Part shown: positions 35,108-37,787 of the stretch, piece by piece
Layout of the letters: each line of letters starts with the position of its first letter
How positions within the stretch are numbered: position 1 is the stretch's first letter
Assembly: GCA_020051015.1 (NCBI GenBank)
Contig: JAGVJQ010000040.1
Span: 1 to 37,787 of the forward strand
From: Gammaproteobacteria bacterium
GTDB lineage: Bacteria > Pseudomonadota > Gammaproteobacteria > UBA1113
Direction: 5' to 3'
Length of the DNA: 37,787 nucleotides
Translations under genes and position numbers: made by a program
The notes under the pieces: generated by a model
What the model saw: the letters and a program-made list of their open reading frames with translations, nothing else
Told to the model about the DNA's origin: nothing
Databases searched by the model: none

Positions 35108-35178
35108 CAAAAATGCAGGATAGCATTTTTGGACGGGCGAAGCCCGCCCGAAGGGCGAGGGCCATGGATGGCCCGAGT
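35108..35178 (+). repeat. GC-rich hairpin-cluster element downstream of tRNA-Arg(TCG)
   Basis: CAAAAATGC/GCATTTTTG, GGGC-GAA-GCCC, GCCC-GAA-GGGC and GGGCCATGGATGGCCC follow one another. From TTTGGACGG to GGCCCGAGT it aligns with the element inside the prepilin leader at 17158-17206. Confidence 0.75.
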
Positions 35179-35199
35179 CTATTCTCTGGGCGCGCCATT
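35166..35199 (+). pseudogene. Scar of a third tRNA-Arg unit (leader fused to the tRNA 3' end)
   Basis: GGATGGCCCGAGTC, which begins the leaders of both intact tRNA-Arg units (34681 and 34926), is joined here directly to TATTCTCTGGGCGCGCCA, the T-arm and acceptor end of the tRNA. The tRNA body is missing. Confidence 0.65.
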
Positions 35200-35339
35200 A
35201 TTTAAAACTCCCGAAGGGAGTTCGACAAAAATGCAATAAAGCATGCCTAAAAAATTACCAAGGCACATCCCCAGCCTGTTCAAAAATTTTTCAACCCGAT
35301 GCTAAACTTAAAATAGTATTCCTCACGTAAGATAGGATT

Positions 35340-36011
35340 ATGAAATATTTTATCCGTACTCTTGGTTTAGGTTTATTATTCACATCCACCGTGTTGTGTG
35401 CTCAAACTTCCGCTAAAGAAAAAGAAGATGCCTACTTCAAAGCATTTTATGCCATTCAAAAATTACCTGAAAATGCAACGCCAATTGCTCCTGTGACTAA
35501 AAGCCAAATGGAAGCTTTTTTACAACTGATGATAAAAAATCATATTAAAGAAGATTTATTTGATCCAGCTGAAGTACAAGTCAATGAAGATGGACATTTT
35601 GATGATGAATACGGTGATGAATACACATTGTATTTAGGTGATTTTGATAATTGCGGCTCACTTGATTATTTATTGATTTCGACCGGTGGCTCTATGCATG
35701 TTGATACTGTGATGAGTGCGTGGAAAAAATCTGGCGAACAATTAATTAAATTAGATTATGACAAAGATGTTATAGATGGCGTATTAGGTGGTAGCGGAGA
35801 TATGTCTGGTTTTTATTATCATACGGCAAAACCTTTTGCGTATAGGCTACTTGGCAAAACGTACTTGCGTTTTATGCAAGTGCCGGAGGGGGGAAATCCC
35901 GATGATCCAAATTACTATGATGCATCGCAATTACTTGTGTGTACGTACTTTTGGAAAAATCATAGTTTTAATTTAGTTGGGCCACAAAATTGTATTGGTG
36001 GAAATGAGTAA
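35340..36011 (+). CDS. Secreted hypothetical protein, first of a tandem paralogous pair
   Basis: A 223-residue protein with a signal peptide (residues 1-21, cleavage after VLCA; not a good lipobox). The mature part has an N-terminal helix (DAYFKAFYAIQKLPENATPI), then FLQLMIKNHIKEDLFDP, an Asp-rich stretch (HFDDEYGDEYTLYLGDFDNC), KPFAYRLLGKTYLRFMQVP and a C-terminal VCTYFWKN...VGPQNCIGG with two cysteines shared with the next protein. No family recognised; GDFDN resembles a calcium-binding FG-GAP-type loop, but that is only suggestive. AGGATT lies just before the ATG. The next gene starts 16 bases after its stop. Confidence 0.78.
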   Translation: MKYFIRTLGLGLLFTSTVLCAQTSAKEKEDAYFKAFYAIQKLPENATPIAPVTKSQMEAFLQLMIKNHIKEDLFDPAEVQVNEDGHFDDEYGDEYTLYLGDFDNCGSLDYLLISTGGSMHVDTVMSAWKKSGEQLIKLDYDKDVIDGVLGGSGDMSGFYYHTAKPFAYRLLGKTYLRFMQVPEGGNPDDPNYYDASQLLVCTYFWKNHSFNLVGPQNCIGGNE

Positions 36012-36027
36012 AACATGAGTTGTTAGA

Positions 36028-36717
36028 ATGGAAAAAATTATTACGTTGGCAATATTATGTCTAGTATGGTGGAGCTCAGCTAGCTTAGCTGAAAGCGCGA
36101 TATCGCAAACTAATGATAGTGAAAAATCAATTTATATAAAAACCTTTCATAATTTACAAAAATTACCATCGCAAGCAATAGAAATCCATCCGTGTTCGGC
36201 TGATGAAACAAGATGGTTTTTGCAATTAATGGTACATAATCATGTTGAAAATGACTTGTTTTATCCATCAATGGTAAAAGTACACGATGATGGTACGTTT
36301 GTTGATGGATATAACGATCTTTATACTTTATATAAAGGTGATTTTAATAATACAGGTGGACAACAGTATTTATTATTAGCGACAAGTTTGGACATGATGA
36401 CTAATTCAGTGATCGGTGTGTGGCAAGTTTTAGGCTCAACAATGACAAAATTAAATTTTGATTCAAGTGTTGTACAAGGTGTGATTGGTAATGGTGACAT
36501 CAGCTCATTCTATTTACATGTCGCTAAACCATTTGCTTATATTAGTAACGGCAAGACATATTTACGATTCATGCAAGCACCTTATGGAATTGATCCAGAG
36601 CGACCAAATCGATACGATGTCTCGCAACTTGCGGTTTGTACTTATGTCTGGCAAGACCAAAAATTTTCATTAATTGGCCCACAAAAATGTATGGGCGGTA
36701 AAGAGTGGAAACCATAG
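36028..36717 (+). CDS. Secreted hypothetical protein, second of a tandem paralogous pair
   Basis: A 229-residue protein with a signal peptide (cleavage likely after SLA, residue 21). It shares with the upstream protein the patterns LQKLPxxAxxI, FLQLMxxNHxxxDLFxP, YTLYxGDFxN, KPFAYxxxGKTYLRFMQxP and VCTYxWxxxxFxLxGPQxCxGG, so the two are old tandem duplicates. Family unknown; periplasmic or extracellular location predicted. The ribosome site is weak (GTTAGA), suggesting coupling to the upstream gene. It converges on pepN with a short GTAGGG-type hairpin between. Confidence 0.77.
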   Translation: MEKIITLAILCLVWWSSASLAESAISQTNDSEKSIYIKTFHNLQKLPSQAIEIHPCSADETRWFLQLMVHNHVENDLFYPSMVKVHDDGTFVDGYNDLYTLYKGDFNNTGGQQYLLLATSLDMMTNSVIGVWQVLGSTMTKLNFDSSVVQGVIGNGDISSFYLHVAKPFAYISNGKTYLRFMQAPYGIDPERPNRYDVSQLAVCTYVWQDQKFSLIGPQKCMGGKEWKP

Positions 36718-36723
36718 AAAGAA

Positions 36724-36745
36724 GGGCGTATGCAAGACACCCTAC
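36724..36745 (-). repeat. GTAGGG-type hairpin between convergent genes
   Basis: Read on the minus strand: GTAGGGTGTCTTGCATACGCCC; the arms GGGTGT and ACGCCC pair with one mismatch. A short member of the family at 4744 and 8688, placed where both converging transcripts end. Confidence 0.45.
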
Positions 36746-36766
36746 ACCATCTATATGTTTTTTCAA

Positions 36767-37787
36767 TTATGCCGATAGATTCAAACTCTTACTCACAATT
36801 TCATAAACATTATTTGATAATTTTGGTTCAGCCAATATTTGTTGCAATGCTTTTTGCATTAACTCTTGGCGTAACGGTTGTTGTGGTTGCCAACGTGTTA
36901 ATGGCGTGACTAATCGTGCAGCAATTTGTGGATTTAATTTATCTACAATGCAAACTTGTTCAGCTAGAAAGAAATAACCACTGCCATCCATTGCATTGAA
37001 ATGAGCAAAATTGTTTGTTGCAAAAGCACCAATTAATGCACGTACTTTATTAGGATTTTTATAGCTAAATGCTGGGTGAGTTAATAATGATTTGATATTA
37101 TCAAGCACATCAGTTAATTCACTCGTTGATTGCAAGGCAAACCATTTATCCATAACCAGATTATCATGTTGCCAACGCAGATAAAAATCATCCAATAAAA
37201 TTTGACGTGAATCATTTTCACAATTGACAATCAAGCTTAAGGCAGCGAGACGATCGGTCATATTATTGGCAAAATGATATTGCTCAATGGCTAATGCTAA
37301 ACCTTCATCATTATCTGAATGAACTAAATAATAAAGGCAAGTATTTTTCAAACTACGACGACCTGCTTCGGTTGCATTATACTCATAAGCTTGATGTTGA
37401 TTTAATCGTTTATATGTCGATAAAACCATATCATATAACCTGATGGCCAATGTTTCACGTAACGTGGCATGAGCAATGACAATAGCTTCAACTGGCATAT
37501 TAAATTGATAACGCTCGGCCATTTGTTGTAAGGTTGGTAACATTAAAATACGTGCAGATAATGCCGGATCATGTGTTGTGTTTTTCAGAGCATGATATAA
37601 CGCATCAATATAACGTTCATCTAATTTATATTGTTTGGCATTTTGATAAGCATCAACAAACGTATCCAGCATATGGTATGCTAATTCTTGAGCTGCTTCC
37701 CAGCGATTGAATGCATCATCATCATGTTTTAGTAAGATTAAATATTCATCGATAGAACGATTAAATTCTAATTTAACGGGTGCAGAA
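36767..37787 (-). CDS. pepN: Aminopeptidase N, C-terminal part (5' end outside window)
   Basis: About 339 C-terminal residues of an M1-family zinc aminopeptidase. The frame is open to the right edge, where it reads SAPVKLEFNRSIDEYLIL. The visible part is the C-terminal helical-repeat domain, with RWEAAQELAYHML, ANNMTDRLAALSLIVN, NLVMDKWFALQ, NPNKVRALIGAFATNNFAHF, DGSGYFFLAEQV and NPQIAARLVTPLTRW, all closely matching E. coli PepN. The catalytic HEXXH part lies beyond the window. The gene is convergent with the secreted paralogue pair. Confidence 0.94.
   Translation of the reverse strand, partial: SAPVKLEFNRSIDEYLILLKHDDDAFNRWEAAQELAYHMLDTFVDAYQNAKQYKLDERYIDALYHALKNTTHDPALSARILMLPTLQQMAERYQFNMPVEAIVIAHATLRETLAIRLYDMVLSTYKRLNQHQAYEYNATEAGRRSLKNTCLYYLVHSDNDEGLALAIEQYHFANNMTDRLAALSLIVNCENDSRQILLDDFYLRWQHDNLVMDKWFALQSTSELTDVLDNIKSLLTHPAFSYKNPNKVRALIGAFATNNFAHFNAMDGSGYFFLAEQVCIVDKLNPQIAARLVTPLTRWQPQQPLRQELMQKALQQILAEPKLSNNVYEIVSKSLNLSA

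Larger units (their letters stand above)
35065..35235 (+). repeat. 53-bp direct repeat covering the tRNA 3' end and downstream hairpin
   Basis: 35065-35117 and 35183-35235 are essentially identical: TCTCTGGGCGCGCCATTATT, then AAAACTCCCGAAGGGAGTT and CGACAAAAATGCA. Offset 118 bases. Confidence 0.85.

Noticed and set aside
34995-35198. Minus-strand reading frame over tRNA-Arg(TCG)
   Set aside because: It lies on the tRNA and hairpin repeat; its translation is the familiar artefact of reversed tRNA sequence.
35065-35235. tRNA 3'-end direct repeat as attL/attR of an integrated element
   Set aside because: Only 65 bases separate the copies and no integrase or cargo gene is present; loss of a duplicated tRNA explains it better.

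Overview
This window looks like chromosome from a low-GC gammaproteobacterium. The housekeeping blocks queA-tgt-yajC-secD-secF, rpmF-plsX-fabHDG-acpP-fabF-mltG-tmk-holB and thrS-infC-rpmI-rplT have gammaproteobacterial order and sequence. Between them sit kinase-like proteins, a Sel1 repeat protein, a papain-fold-like protein and other orphan genes, as in host-associated Legionellales (Legionella, Coxiella, Berkiella, Aquicella). The Legionellales placement is inference; no rRNA is present to test it.

Region by region. (1) 1-4740 holds three consecutive paralogues sharing a novel-looking N-terminal module: a short kinase-less protein, a kinase-like protein with degenerate motifs, and a kinase with intact catalytic motifs. 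(2) 4879-8665 is a compact aguB-speA-aguA operon for arginine to agmatine to N-carbamoylputrescine to putrescine. (3) 8843-10396 is a Sel1 solenoid protein with a nearly homogeneous 37-residue repeat array. (4) 10477-17057 has tRNA-Leu(CAA) with a clear promoter, queA and tgt (queuosine), yajC-secD-secF (Sec accessory complex) and an OmpA-domain lipoprotein. (5) 17121-17750 is a prepilin-like gene whose leader contains an in-frame GC-rich hairpin element. (6) 17774-27965 is the fatty-acid cluster, running on to mltG, tmk and holB, without yceD or pabC and with an unrelated predicted cysteine-peptidase-like gene between mltG and tmk. (7) 27997-29671 has a DUF155/RMD1-family membrane protein and a coiled-coil orphan. 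(8) 29733-30445 has two tRNA-Val genes amid four copies of a palindromic repeat. (9) 30566-33689 is thrS-infC-rpmI-rplT, with infC apparently starting at AUU. (10) 33939-34364 encodes a secreted avidin-like protein. (11) 34611-35235 is a tRNA-Arg array with two genes, a scar of a third and hairpin repeats. (12) 35340-36717 is a tandem pair of secreted paralogues, followed convergently by the 3' part of pepN at the right edge.

A notable feature is the variety of short palindromic intergenic elements. At least four families are visible: a 240-bp C/G-run element with inverted ends, TGTAGCCCG...CGGG elements, GTAGGG hairpins, and GC-rich clusters of hairpins with GAA loops. One of the last lies inside a coding sequence. 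No CRISPR array, transposase, integrase or rRNA gene was seen. All identifications come from reading motifs and length; no database search was possible.
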